Shown piece after piece: positions 42,485 to 52,394 of a stretch of DNA of 64,000 nucleotides. Position numbers and translations under genes: made by a program. The stretch spans positions 4,784,501 through 4,848,500 of the forward strand of contig NZ_JADQDF010000001.1 of assembly GCF_019263585.2 (NCBI RefSeq), read 5' to 3'. The DNA is from Pseudonocardia oceani. Its GTDB lineage: Bacteria > Actinomycetota > Actinomycetes > Mycobacteriales > Pseudonocardiaceae. The notes beneath the pieces are model-generated. The model was not told the DNA's origin. It did no database searches and saw only the letters and a list, made by a program, of their open reading frames with translations. Position 1 is the stretch's first letter, and the number at the start of each line of letters is the position of its first letter.

Positions 42485-45400
42485 CGCGGTTCGACTCGAT
42501 CGTGGTCGGCAACGACCTCGTCTCCGAGCACTGGCTGGCCGAGCAGTTCCCGGCCACGGTGCGCGCGTTGCGCGCGGACTGGAAGGACCGCGAGGAGCAC
42601 ACCAAGGCCACCCCGCGGTCCGGGCTGACCGGGCTGGGGGCGAAGTTCGGCTCGCTGCTGGTCCAGGCGCGGGAGCAGAGGTCGGAGACGCTGCTCAGGA
42701 CGCTGCACGACGCCGTCCGGCAGGCGCTGCTGCTCGACGGTCCCGAGGTCGAGGTCGGGGAGCTCGCGGTGCCGGCGGTGGTCCGCGGTGAGGGGCTGCT
42801 GGTGCTCCAGGCCCGCGACGCGGCGACCGTCGAGGACGTGCTGGACGGCGACGGCGCCGGGCACCTGCTCGGCCCGGCCACGGTCGACGGCAAGCCGGAG
42901 ACGGCCACGTCCCGGGTCGTCTCGGAGATCTTCGGTGCGGAGAACCCGCCTGCGCTGGTGCTGGTGACGGCCGGAGCGTGGGTGCTGCTGGCCGAGCGGG
43001 CGAGCTGGCCGGAGGGCCGGTGGCTCGCCGTCGACCTCGCCACCGCGCTGGAACGGCACGACACCCGGGCGTCGGGGGAGCTGGAGACGATCGCGGCGCT
43101 CGTGTCGGCCGACGCGCTGCTGCCCCGCGACGACGGTTCCGTCCTGCTGCCGACCCTGCTCGAGGAGTCGGTCAAGCACGCCGTCGGTGTCTCCAAGGAC
43201 CTCCGCGGCGGGGTGCGGGAGTCGATCGAACTGCTGGCCACCGAGGTGCTGCGCCGCCGCGTCGAGCGGGGGCTGCCGTCCGACGTGGACGGGCTCGCGC
43301 CCGACCTCACCCGTCAGTCGCTGCGTTTCCTCTACCGCATCCTGTTCCTGCTCTACGCCGAGGCGCGCCCCGAGCTGGGCGTGCTGCCCGTCGGCACCAG
43401 CGAGTACGCCGAGGGCTACGGCCTCGACCGGCTCCGCGAGCTGGTACTCACCGACCTCACGAGCGACGCCGCCGAGCGCGGCACCCACCTCTACGACTCC
43501 CTGCGCATCCTGTTCCGGCTGGTCAACGACGGCTACCCGCCGGAGACGCTGGGCGCCGGCGGGGTGATCCGCCCTGCCGGCGGCCCGGTCGATGCGCGGT
43601 CAGCCGAGGCGGACGACGGTGCCGATGCGCCGCTGGCCGGGGCGGACGATGGTGGCGAGCTGCGCTTCGAGGCCCTGCGCGCCGACCTGTTCGCCGCCGA
43701 CGCCACCGCACTGATCGACGAGGTGGGCCTCGGCAACCGCTGCCTGCAGCAGGTGCTGGCCCGGCTGCTGCTCTCCCCGGAGCGCCGCGGCCGCGACCGC
43801 GGCTTCGTCTCCTACGCCCAGCTCGGCATCAACCAGCTCGGCGCGGTGTACGAGGGCCTCATGTCCTACACCGGCTCGATCGCCACCCGCCACCTGGTCG
43901 AGGTCGCCCGCGACGGCGACCCGTCCAAGGGCAGCTGGGTGGTGCCGGAGGAGGACACCCGCGAGTTCGACCCGCGGTGGTTCGTGGAACGGATCGACCC
44001 GGAGACCGACGTGTCGGCTCGCGTCCGCTACGCCCCCGGTGACTTCGTCTACCGGCTCTCGGGCCGTGACCGCCAGCGCAGCGCCTCCTACTACACCCCC
44101 GAGGTCCTCACCCGCTGCGTCGTCACCCACTCGCTCGCCGAGTTGTTCACCGACGACACCCCGGCCGCCGACGTCCTCGACGTCCGCGTCTGTGAGCCCG
44201 CCCTGGGTTCCGGCGCTTTCCTCGTGGAGGCGGTCGACCAGCTCGCCGACCAGTACCTGACGCGGCGCCAGCGCGAGCTGGGGGATCGCATCGACCCCGA
44301 GGACGTGCCGGCCCAGAAGCAGCGGGTGAAGGCCTACATCGCGCTGCACAACTGCTACGGCGTCGACCTGAACTCCACCGCCGTGGAGCTGGCGGAGATC
44401 ACCCTGTGGCTCGACGCCATGCACCCCGGCCTGCGCGCCCCCTGGTTCGGGCTGCACCTGCGCCGCGGCAACTCGCTGATCGGCGCCCGCCGCGAGACCT
44501 GGACCCCCGCCGACATCACCAAGGGCGGCTGGCTCACCACCGTGCCGACGCCGCGCCCGCTCGGCTCCGCGGTGTCGCCCTACGAGGTGCACCACTTCCT
44601 GCTCCCCGCCGCCGGGTGGGGAGCGGTGGCCGACACCAAGGAGGCGAAGGAGGGCCGCCCCGCGACTACCGACACGCTGAAGAAGTGGCGCCGCTCGAAC
44701 AAGGCGGCGCTGAGCAAGACCGAGCTGGCCCGGCTGCAGGCGCTCGGGCAGCGGGTGGAGACCCTGTGGACGCTCGCGCTGCGCCGCCTGGAGGTGGCCG
44801 AGCGGGAGATCCGCCGCGACATCCCGATCTGGGGCGCTCCCGACCTGCCCTCGGGCACCGGTGCCGTGCAACGCGAGCAGATCGAGGCCAGCCTCACCGA
44901 CCCTGCGAGCGCCTACCGCCGGCTGCGCCGGGTGATGGACGCGTGGGCGGCGCTGTGGTTCTGGCCGGTCACCACCTCCGTCGCCCTGCCGACGCGGGCG
45001 CAGTGGATCGAGGCCTGCGAGATGCTGCTCGGGGTGCGCAGCAAGGCCGAGGCCAAGCTCGGCCGGGGCCTGTTCGCCGACGCCGCCACCTGGCCGGAGC
45101 TCGACGACGCCGAGCAGTCCGAGATCAGCTTCACGAACATGCGCCCGGCCGACGAGGTGCTTGCCGCGCATCCGTGGCTCGACGTGTGCGCCACGATCGC
45201 GGAGCGGGAGGGGTTCTTCCACTGGGAGCTCGACTTCGCCCCCGTCTTCGCCGCGCGCGGGGGATTCGACCTGCAGCTCGGTAACCCGCCGTGGGTGCGG
45301 CCGGACTGGGACGACAACCTGGTCCTCGCCGAGGACGACGCCTGGTTCGGGCTGGCCGACAAGCCGGGCGTCACCGAGGTGCGGGAGCGGCGCGAGCAGG

Positions 45401-47130
45401 TGCTCGACGACGGGGACGGGCGGTACCTCGACGAGCGCGCATCGCTCGCGGGTACGAGCGCGCACCTGGGCTCCAACGTGGACCGGCCGCTGCTGCGCGG
45501 GACCCAACCCGACCTCTACCGCTGCTTCATGGACCGCACCTGGCGGAGCATGGGCGGCGGCGGGATCGTCGGGCTGATCCATCCGGAGTCGCACTTCACC
45601 GAGGCCCGGGCGGGTGGCGTGCGGCGGGAGACCTACACGCGGCTGCGGCGTCGCTGGCAGTTCCGCAACGTGTTGAAGCTGTTCGAGGACGTCGACAACG
45701 GCGGCGAGTTCTCGGTGTCGGTGTACGGCAGGCCCGGCGCGGTCCGGTTCCTCAGTGCCTCATCGCTGTACCGGCCTGACGTGGTCGACCGGTCGCTGCG
45801 GCACGACGGGTCAGGAGCCGAGCCGGGCCTGCGCGGCGAGGACGACAAGTGGGACTTCACCCCGCACCGCGCCCGCATCGTGGAGGTCGATGAGTCGGTG
45901 CTCGCCGACTGGGCCGCCCTGGTCGATGACCCGGGCACGTCGCCGCTGGAGGCGCGGCTGATGCGGCCGGTCAACCGATCGAGCCAGCAGGTGCTCGACA
46001 AGGTCGCTGCCGCACCTCGATTCGGGGCGGTGCGCTTCGAATGGACCTCGGGATGGCACGAGTCCGCGGACAAGTCGGCCGGCTTCTTCGTCGGGCGGTC
46101 GGCGGTGCCCGAGACACTGGACGACGTCATCCTCCAGGGGCCGCACCTCACCGTTGGCACACCGCTCGCCAAGCAGCCGAACGCCACGATGCGCAGCAAC
46201 AAGGACTACACGGCCTGGGAGCTGGAGGAGCTGGCGGAGCGGGTCATCCCGCGCACCAACTACCAGCGCGGCAAGCCGACACCGGACTACGTCGCCGGCT
46301 ACCCGCGGTGGGGTGGTGTCCCGGCGAACCGGTTCTTGCGCCTGGCCTGGCGCAACATGGTCGACTCCTCGACCGTCCGCAGCCTGCACGCTGCGCTCAT
46401 CCCGCCCGGCCCGATGCACGTGCACGTCGTGCACACCCTGACCGCGCCGTCCCGAGACCTCGCGCTGGCGGCGGGCCTGTGGGCGTCGCTGCCGCTCGAC
46501 TTCTTCGTCAAGGTCAGCGGCATGTCGAAGGTGCAGGCGGAGTCGGCCGCCCGCTTCCCCCACCCCCGCGACCACGTCCTGGTCCCCGACCTGATCCTCC
46601 GGGCCCTGCGTCTGAACTGCCTGACCGCCGACTACGCCCCGCTGTGGGAGGAGCTGTTCGACCCGGCCTGGCGACTGGACCGGTGGACCCGGGAACTGCC
46701 GGCCGTCGAGATGGGCGCCGTGGAGCCGCGCTGGACCATGCAGACCCCGCTGCGCCGCGACGCGGAACGCCGCCAGGCGCTCGTGGAGATCGACGCGCTG
46801 GCCGCGGTGATGCTGGGGATCACCGCGGAGGAGCTGTGCGCGATCTACCGCACCCAGTTCGGGGTGTTGCGCAAGTACGAGCGGGTGATGCAGCACGACC
46901 GCAACGGCCGCCAGGTGCCCAAGGACATCCTGAAGGTCGCGAATCAGCGTGGGGCCGACCTGGGCCGCTACGAGCTCCCGTTCACCCCGGTCGACCGGGA
47001 GGCGGAGATGACCGCCGCCCACGAGCACTTCACCGCCCGTCGGCGGATGCGCGAGGGCTTCGCCGCCGGTGACGCCGACTCCACTGCCCGCTCCCGGCAT
47101 CGCAGCAGCGACGGCGAGGGGTCCACCTGA
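42481..47130 (+). CDS. Eco57I-type adenine-N6 DNA methylase, DrmMI/PglX-like
   Basis: 1,549 residues from a GTG overlapping the helicase stop. N-terminal ~400 residues include LRFLYRILFLLYAEARPELG, a segment common in large restriction-linked methylases. The class I SAM fold has motif I VCEPALGSGAFLVEAVDQLA (~570) and catalytic motif IV LGNPPWVRPDW (~934), with an insertion of ~350 residues between them. The C-terminal part (~1150-1450; YPRWGGVPANRFLRLAWRNM) is probably the target-recognition domain. NPPW indicates N6-adenine methylation. No nuclease motif was seen, so cleavage, if any, needs partners. The pairing with an SNF2 helicase is as in class 1 DISARM; BREX PglX is the alternative relative. 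Confidence 0.92.
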   Translation: MTRFDSIVVGNDLVSEHWLAEQFPATVRALRADWKDREEHTKATPRSGLTGLGAKFGSLLVQAREQRSETLLRTLHDAVRQALLLDGPEVEVGELAVPAVVRGEGLLVLQARDAATVEDVLDGDGAGHLLGPATVDGKPETATSRVVSEIFGAENPPALVLVTAGAWVLLAERASWPEGRWLAVDLATALERHDTRASGELETIAALVSADALLPRDDGSVLLPTLLEESVKHAVGVSKDLRGGVRESIELLATEVLRRRVERGLPSDVDGLAPDLTRQSLRFLYRILFLLYAEARPELGVLPVGTSEYAEGYGLDRLRELVLTDLTSDAAERGTHLYDSLRILFRLVNDGYPPETLGAGGVIRPAGGPVDARSAEADDGADAPLAGADDGGELRFEALRADLFAADATALIDEVGLGNRCLQQVLARLLLSPERRGRDRGFVSYAQLGINQLGAVYEGLMSYTGSIATRHLVEVARDGDPSKGSWVVPEEDTREFDPRWFVERIDPETDVSARVRYAPGDFVYRLSGRDRQRSASYYTPEVLTRCVVTHSLAELFTDDTPAADVLDVRVCEPALGSGAFLVEAVDQLADQYLTRRQRELGDRIDPEDVPAQKQRVKAYIALHNCYGVDLNSTAVELAEITLWLDAMHPGLRAPWFGLHLRRGNSLIGARRETWTPADITKGGWLTTVPTPRPLGSAVSPYEVHHFLLPAAGWGAVADTKEAKEGRPATTDTLKKWRRSNKAALSKTELARLQALGQRVETLWTLALRRLEVAEREIRRDIPIWGAPDLPSGTGAVQREQIEASLTDPASAYRRLRRVMDAWAALWFWPVTTSVALPTRAQWIEACEMLLGVRSKAEAKLGRGLFADAATWPELDDAEQSEISFTNMRPADEVLAAHPWLDVCATIAEREGFFHWELDFAPVFAARGGFDLQLGNPPWVRPDWDDNLVLAEDDAWFGLADKPGVTEVRERREQVLDDGDGRYLDERASLAGTSAHLGSNVDRPLLRGTQPDLYRCFMDRTWRSMGGGGIVGLIHPESHFTEARAGGVRRETYTRLRRRWQFRNVLKLFEDVDNGGEFSVSVYGRPGAVRFLSASSLYRPDVVDRSLRHDGSGAEPGLRGEDDKWDFTPHRARIVEVDESVLADWAALVDDPGTSPLEARLMRPVNRSSQQVLDKVAAAPRFGAVRFEWTSGWHESADKSAGFFVGRSAVPETLDDVILQGPHLTVGTPLAKQPNATMRSNKDYTAWELEELAERVIPRTNYQRGKPTPDYVAGYPRWGGVPANRFLRLAWRNMVDSSTVRSLHAALIPPGPMHVHVVHTLTAPSRDLALAAGLWASLPLDFFVKVSGMSKVQAESAARFPHPRDHVLVPDLILRALRLNCLTADYAPLWEELFDPAWRLDRWTRELPAVEMGAVEPRWTMQTPLRRDAERRQALVEIDALAAVMLGITAEELCAIYRTQFGVLRKYERVMQHDRNGRQVPKDILKVANQRGADLGRYELPFTPVDREAEMTAAHEHFTARRRMREGFAAGDADSTARSRHRSSDGEGST

Positions 47131-47305
47131 TGGAGCCGCCGTCGGGCGACTGACCGAGAGCGACGGCGGCACCGCGTGTCGAGGGCGCCGACAACCGGCG
47201 CGCGTCCGTCGTCCGGCAGGCAGCGTGGCGGATGACCGCCGAACGAGCAGACCGACCGAGGTCCGGCACCGATGCTTCCCACCACCGACTGACCAGGAGT
47301 ACGAC

Positions 47306-49111
47306 GTGAGCAACTTCCTGCCGCCGACCACGGTCGCGAGGACCCTCACCGCCATCCAGCAGCGCCGCTACGTCCTGCCCGCCATCCAACGGGAGTTCGT
47401 GTGGGACGCGGAGCAGATCTGCCTGCTGTTCGACAGCCTGCTGCGCGGGTACCCGATCGGCTCGTTCCTGTTCTGGGCCGTCGACGGTGAACAGGCCCAG
47501 TCCTTCCGGTTCTACGAGTTCATCACCGACTACCACGAGTTGAACCACCCCTACGCGCCGATCGCGCACATCCCGGTGGGCAGCGCCGTCACCGCGGTGC
47601 TCGACGGGCAGCAGCGACTCACCGCGCTGAACATCGGGCTCTACGGCAGCCTGGCCGAACGGCTCCCGCGCAAGTGGGCGAACAACCCCGATGCGTACCC
47701 GGTGAAGCGCCTGCACCTCGACCTCCTGCACGGCGGCGACAACGAGACCCTCGACACCCGCTTCCGCTTCCGTTTCCTGACCACCGAGGAGGCCACACCG
47801 GCCGAGGGTGAGCCGACCGGCTGGTACCTCGTCTCGCAGATCCTGAAACTGGCCAACAGCGGGCCCGCGATGGTCGGTTGGCTCCGCCAGAACGGACTGA
47901 TCGATCACGAACGCGCCTACGAGCGCCTGCACGCGCTCTACCACGCGGTGTGCGAGCGGGAGGCGATGAACGCATACCAGGAGGACGGGCAGGACCCGAA
48001 CACCGTCCTGGACATCTTCGTACGCGTGAACAGCGGCGGCACCCAGCTGTCGTACTCCGACCTGCTGCTGTCGATGGCGACCAACCAGTGGGCCGAGCTC
48101 GACGCCCGGCAGGAGGTGCGCAACCTCGTCGACGATCTCAACGGGAGCGCCCGCGAGATGAGCTTCAGCCGCGACAACGTGCTCAAGACCGCACTCGTGC
48201 TGATCGACGTGCCCGACGTCCGGTTCAACGTCGCCAACTTCACCAGCGCCAACATGGCCGAGCTGGAGAAGCAGTGGAGCGGGGTGCGCAACGCGATGTT
48301 GCTGGCGGCCCGGCTGCTCGCGAACTTCGGGTTCACGGCCCGCACCCTCACCGCGAACAGCGTGATCATCCCGTTGGCCTACTACCTCTACCGGCGTGGT
48401 GCCACGGAGACCTACCTGACGGGTGGCTCCCACTCCGCCGACCGGGCCGCGATCCGGACCTGGGTGCTGCGCAGCCTGGTCAAGCGGGGGATCTGGGGTA
48501 GCGGGCTGGACGGGGTGCTCACCCGGCAGCGGGAGGCCATCCGCTCGGCCCCGGCGTCGGCGGGCTGGCCCACCGACGCCCTGGAGGCCGCAATGGCGCC
48601 GATCGGCAAGTCGTTGAGCTTCTCGCCGGCCGAGATCGGTGAGCTGACCCAGCTGCAGTACAACTCTCCCCGGACCTTCGCGGTCCTCGCCCTGCTCTAC
48701 CCGGGCCTGGATCTGTCGGAACAGTTCCATGAGGACCACGTGTTCCCGCGGGCCCGGTTCTCGGCATCCCAGCTCCGACGCCATGGCGTGCCGGAGGAGA
48801 AGCGGGTGGACTACGGCGTGGCTGTCAACGGTCTGGCCAACCTCCAACTGCTGCGCGGACCGGTGAACATCGCGAAGAAGGACTCCTGGCCGTGGGAGTG
48901 GTTGGGCTCCGATGCGTTCCACTCCGCTGCAGCTCGTGAGCAGTACGTGGTGCAGAACGACCTCGACCTGCTGCCGGAGTCGTTCGACGGCTTCCTGGAG
49001 TTCTGTGTGGCCCGGCGTGATCGGCTGGAGCGACGGCTTCGTGTGCTGCTCGGGGTCCCCGAGTCGGATGAGGCAGAGTCGGATGGGCACGCAGGGACTC
49101 CGGCCGGGTAA
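47306..49111 (+). CDS. DUF262/DUF1524 protein, GmrSD-like
   Basis: 601 residues from a GTG with AGGAG seven bases upstream. N-terminal DUF262 (GmrS-like ParB/sulfiredoxin fold): YVLPAIQREFVWDAEQICLL, YPIGSFLFW, and the nucleotide-site motif VLDGQQRLTALNIG (~residues 93-106). The middle is helical with FVRVNSGGTQLSYSDLLLSM. C-terminal DUF1524 (GmrD-like His-Me nuclease): FHEDHVFPRARFS (~475) and NGLANLQLLRGPVNIAKKD. GmrSD-type proteins restrict modified phage DNA using NTP; the same two domains occur in other defence systems. It is 175 bases after the methylase on the same strand and could belong to the same unit or be an independent Type IV enzyme. Confidence 0.92.
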   Translation: MSNFLPPTTVARTLTAIQQRRYVLPAIQREFVWDAEQICLLFDSLLRGYPIGSFLFWAVDGEQAQSFRFYEFITDYHELNHPYAPIAHIPVGSAVTAVLDGQQRLTALNIGLYGSLAERLPRKWANNPDAYPVKRLHLDLLHGGDNETLDTRFRFRFLTTEEATPAEGEPTGWYLVSQILKLANSGPAMVGWLRQNGLIDHERAYERLHALYHAVCEREAMNAYQEDGQDPNTVLDIFVRVNSGGTQLSYSDLLLSMATNQWAELDARQEVRNLVDDLNGSAREMSFSRDNVLKTALVLIDVPDVRFNVANFTSANMAELEKQWSGVRNAMLLAARLLANFGFTARTLTANSVIIPLAYYLYRRGATETYLTGGSHSADRAAIRTWVLRSLVKRGIWGSGLDGVLTRQREAIRSAPASAGWPTDALEAAMAPIGKSLSFSPAEIGELTQLQYNSPRTFAVLALLYPGLDLSEQFHEDHVFPRARFSASQLRRHGVPEEKRVDYGVAVNGLANLQLLRGPVNIAKKDSWPWEWLGSDAFHSAAAREQYVVQNDLDLLPESFDGFLEFCVARRDRLERRLRVLLGVPESDEAESDGHAGTPAG

Positions 49112-49131
49112 GGGGCACCACCGCGCCGATC

Positions 49132-51021
49132 TCAGAACGGCGGGTCGTCGGGGAGTTCGGGGCGGGGCGCTGGTGGCGGGCGGGATGGCTCGACCCGGCG
49201 GCGGGGTTGCAGGATCGGGCCCTCGACGCGGCGGGTGGGCTGGTCGAACCCGGGCCCGAGGTCGACCGGGTGGGGCTCGGGTAGCCCGGGGAGCAGGAAC
49301 CCGCCGCCGGTGCGGTACTCCCCGCCCAGCGGGCTGCGCCAGACGAACACGCCGGGCTCGGGCTGGTCGAGCCGCCAGCCGCCGCCGTGCTTGACGTCGT
49401 GGTCGTGTGCGCACGCCGGGCCGGTGTTGGCGGCGACGGTGGCGCCCCCGCGGGCGTGGTCGCGGGTGTGGTCGGACTGGCTGGCGTGGGCGCGGCGGCG
49501 GCAGCCGGGGAAGACGCAGGTGCGGTCGCGGATCTCGGTGTGGCGGCGCAACGCGGCGGTGGGGAAGCGGCGGGCGGGGTGGGCGTCGAGGTCGGCGAGG
49601 TGGTCGTCGCGGCGGGCGTGCCGGGCGGCGATGTCGGCGACGACCCCGGCCCACTCGCCGGCCCCGTCGCCCAGCAGCCGGTGGAGCAGCGAGGCCGGGA
49701 CGTGGATCTCCACGATGCCGCCGGCCGGTCCGTCGCGGCGGACCGAGTGCCCGCCGACGGACCCGGGGCGGCGGCGGGTGACGCCCTCCGACAGCAGCCG
49801 GCCCGCGGTGTCGGTGACGGCGAAGCGCCACTGCGCCCGGCGCTGCTGCGCGACCCGGGCGCGGGTGGCGGCGGCGGTGAGCAGGCCGAGGCCGGGGATC
49901 TCGCCGGGGTGCTCGTCGCGCCCCAGAAGCGTGGACAGCGACACCCGGATCTCGATGCCGGCCGGTGCACCGGTGGGCCTGGCCGCGGCGGCTTCGCCGG
50001 GACGGGTCGTCGCCGATGCGGCAGTCGGCGACCCGGCAGGCGCCGGTCCGGTGGGGATGAGCCTCGTGCCCGGTTCCGGTGTCGTGATGCCGCTCGGGGC
50101 CGCCGGGACAACGGCGAAGTCCGCCAGGGACGGATCGGTGGACGGGGCGCCGTTGGCCGTCTGTGCTGCGGCGGTCCGTGCCACCGCGGCGGTGCCGGGG
50201 CCGTCGGGGCAGTACTGCGCGATCAGGGTGGCGATGAGCCGATCGGCGCCCATGCCGTGGAACCGGCCGTCGAGCATGCCGAGGTACAGGTCGCACCGGA
50301 TCTGGCCGATCAGTCCGGGGTGTCCGGCCCGCTTGGCGGCGTCGGCGAGGTCCTGCAGCCGCCCGCAGGCGGCCTCGGCCTCGTCGGCCGGCAGCCCGTT
50401 GCCGCTCAGGGTGACGGTGCCGTCGGGGTCCATCACGGCGACGACGTTGCGTTCGCGCACGCCCTTGCGGTACCAGCGCTCGGCCGCGGCGGGATCGACG
50501 GCCAGGACCATGCGGCGCAACAGCACCGCGAGTTGCCCGGTGGTGAGCCTCGGTGCCCGGGGTACGGCGGTGCGGCAGATCGCGGCGACCTGCTCGGCTG
50601 CGAGGCCGGTGAGGTAGCGGTGGAAGACCAGGACGCGGGGGCGGTCGAGCGCACCGTCGAGCCAGGCGGCGAACAGCGCGGGCATGGCGTGCACGACGGC
50701 GTCGGCGAGGTCGTGCTCGAACTCGGCGGCGGTGCGGGTCCAGCGCAGGGCGGCGCGGGTCTCGTCCGGGGCGTAGCGGTCGGTCGCGCCGAGCCGGGAG
50801 ACCTGGCCGGGCTGCGCGCCGCCCGCGCAGCGGCCCAGCTCGGCGAGCGTGGCCGCCATCCGGGCCTGGTCGTGGCACAACTGGCGGTGCTGGGCGGTGA
50901 GGACCTCGAGCATCCGGTCGTTCGGCACGGACGACAGCCCCACGGCGCCGAGAACGGCGGCCAGCTCCGGACCGGGCGGCACCGCCGCCAAGTCGTCGGG
51001 GAGGTCCACCACTGCCTGCAT
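49132..51021 (-). CDS. DUF222/13E12-type HNH endonuclease
   Basis: 629 residues. N-terminal DUF222 domain (residues ~20-230: RMAATLAELGRC, AEFEHDLADAVVHAMPALFA, LTTGQLAVLLRRMVLAVDP); an Ala/Thr/Pro-rich linker (~290-350); and a C-terminal HNH domain (~500-545) with CVFPGCRRRAHASQSDHTRD, then NTGPACAHDHDVKHGG, giving the Cys, His and Asn of the motif. The family is abundant and repeated in actinobacterial genomes (13E12 repeats of mycobacteria) and its job is unknown, with defence or mobile-DNA roles suggested. It is transcribed against its neighbours and sits between defence-like genes, tail to tail with the DUF262 gene. Confidence 0.93.
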   Translation of the reverse strand: MQAVVDLPDDLAAVPPGPELAAVLGAVGLSSVPNDRMLEVLTAQHRQLCHDQARMAATLAELGRCAGGAQPGQVSRLGATDRYAPDETRAALRWTRTAAEFEHDLADAVVHAMPALFAAWLDGALDRPRVLVFHRYLTGLAAEQVAAICRTAVPRAPRLTTGQLAVLLRRMVLAVDPAAAERWYRKGVRERNVVAVMDPDGTVTLSGNGLPADEAEAACGRLQDLADAAKRAGHPGLIGQIRCDLYLGMLDGRFHGMGADRLIATLIAQYCPDGPGTAAVARTAAAQTANGAPSTDPSLADFAVVPAAPSGITTPEPGTRLIPTGPAPAGSPTAASATTRPGEAAAARPTGAPAGIEIRVSLSTLLGRDEHPGEIPGLGLLTAAATRARVAQQRRAQWRFAVTDTAGRLLSEGVTRRRPGSVGGHSVRRDGPAGGIVEIHVPASLLHRLLGDGAGEWAGVVADIAARHARRDDHLADLDAHPARRFPTAALRRHTEIRDRTCVFPGCRRRAHASQSDHTRDHARGGATVAANTGPACAHDHDVKHGGGWRLDQPEPGVFVWRSPLGGEYRTGGGFLLPGLPEPHPVDLGPGFDQPTRRVEGPILQPRRRVEPSRPPPAPRPELPDDPPF

Positions 51022-51103
51022 TGCTCGATCATACGTTCGACCACCGACGATTTCTGCTGTTCAGCGGCAAGAGGATCGGCGCTGCGACGAGCGGTCAGTG
51101 GCG

Positions 51104-52394
51104 TCAGCTCACCCAGGGCACGGCCTCGACGTCACCTTCCCAGCCTCCCGGTCGGAGGATCTTCTGCACGCTGCCGCGGTAGCCCAGGTCGTGCAGCACG
51201 AGCAGGACGAGGTAATGGTGCGCGAGCAGCCAGGCCTCGGTGACGAGCCCGTCGAAGCGCTCGTAGAGTGCGTGCCCGTCCGACGTCGGGTGCACGATCA
51301 TGTTCCGCACCTTGTGCAGGATCCTGGGGCCGGAGCGCTCGCCGGCGGGCTGCTCGTGCGCGAAAGCAGCGAGGTTCGGACAGGCCGAGGAGTCCAGCGT
51401 GCCGTCGATCGACGCGGCGTCGAGCAGGCGAGCGAGTCGTTCGGAGGTGGGTTCGAGTTTCTCGTACGCCGACTTCGATATCGAGCCGCGCTTCACGAGA
51501 GTCGTCCAGGTGAGATGTTCCAGAGCCGCGACCGCCGTCATGATCCGCTGCTCGCAGAACCCGCCGGCGGCCGACAGCACCGCACCGGCCATCAGGAAAC
51601 GGGCGGTGAAGCGCAGTTCGGGCTCGTCGACCCGGATCACCAGCAGATCCAGGAGTTCGGCCGGCTCCCACTCGTGCTGGTGGAACCACCATCGAGGAGC
51701 GCCCGGCGCACCCGGATCGCACCGCCGGGCGGCCCACTGTTCCCAGACCCGGGCACCGTTCCGGTCGAATCCGACCGGAAGGACCGGCGCGACCCAGCGT
51801 CCGAGCGCGAACGACATTCCGAGGTGCAGGGCGTCGAGGACGGGATCGACGTCGCGTGGTGTGAAGGTGAGCCCGTCACGCCTGCGGATCTCCATCACGT
51901 GGGTCACCGCGATCGAGCCCGCCGCCGTGATCTCCCGGTACACCTCCCGGTGGTCGACGCCACGGTCGAGGACCACCGCCCAGGCGCCCAGGTCGGCGGT
52001 CCACCGGCCCGAGTACTCGGCCGCCCCGTCGTCGATCCGGTGCGGGCTGCGGAACGCCGGCACGTTCAGCCAGTGCACCAGCATGTGATTTAGCGCGGCG
52101 TCCGCGGGACCGACGTCGGCGTGGTGGATCCGACCGTCGGCGCTCCCGCCGCGCCGCGCGGCCACCCGTACCGCCCGGACTCGTGCTCCAGGTGCAGCTC
52201 GACGTCACTGACGTCCGAGCCGGACGGATACTCCGGCTCGGAGGTCCAGCGCACATCGGGTCGCGGAGCGAGCGCAGCTGCACACGGCCGGGCGCGGGCC
52301 GGCCCGCCCACGTCACCTCACCGTCGTACAGCGGGATCCACGCCCCGGGAGTCCCGAAGCCATGGGGCGGCACCAGAGCCGATGCGGCGGTCAC
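51104..52394 (-). pseudogene. Unknown protein with HEPN-like tail, apparently frameshifted twice
   Basis: The GTG at 52394 overlaps the stop of the upstream minus-strand gene by four bases, which marks it as the natural start; it reads MTAASALVPPHGFGTPGAWI and on to ~52260. The next protein-like stretch (DVRWTSEPEYPSGSDVSDVE) is in a second frame to ~52150, and the remaining ~340 codons (from GGSADGRIHHADVGPADAAL) in a third, ending at 51104. All three have high G/C third positions, so all look coding. Each switch is explained by one missing base. The C-terminal part is helical with an RNMIVHP motif like HEPN domains (RxxxxH RNases), common in abortive-infection proteins. Intact length would be ~430 residues. 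Sequencing errors, or a start within the third frame, are alternatives. Confidence 0.6.

Noticed and set aside
47030..50878. 1,282-codon minus-strand frame spanning methylase end, DUF262 gene and HNH gene
   Set aside because: Out of frame with the HNH gene and antisense to the DUF262 gene; repetitive Arg-rich translation.
49387..51243. 618-codon plus-strand frame opposite the HNH gene
   Set aside because: Gly/Ala/Val-rich shadow; the DUF222/HNH motifs are on the minus strand.
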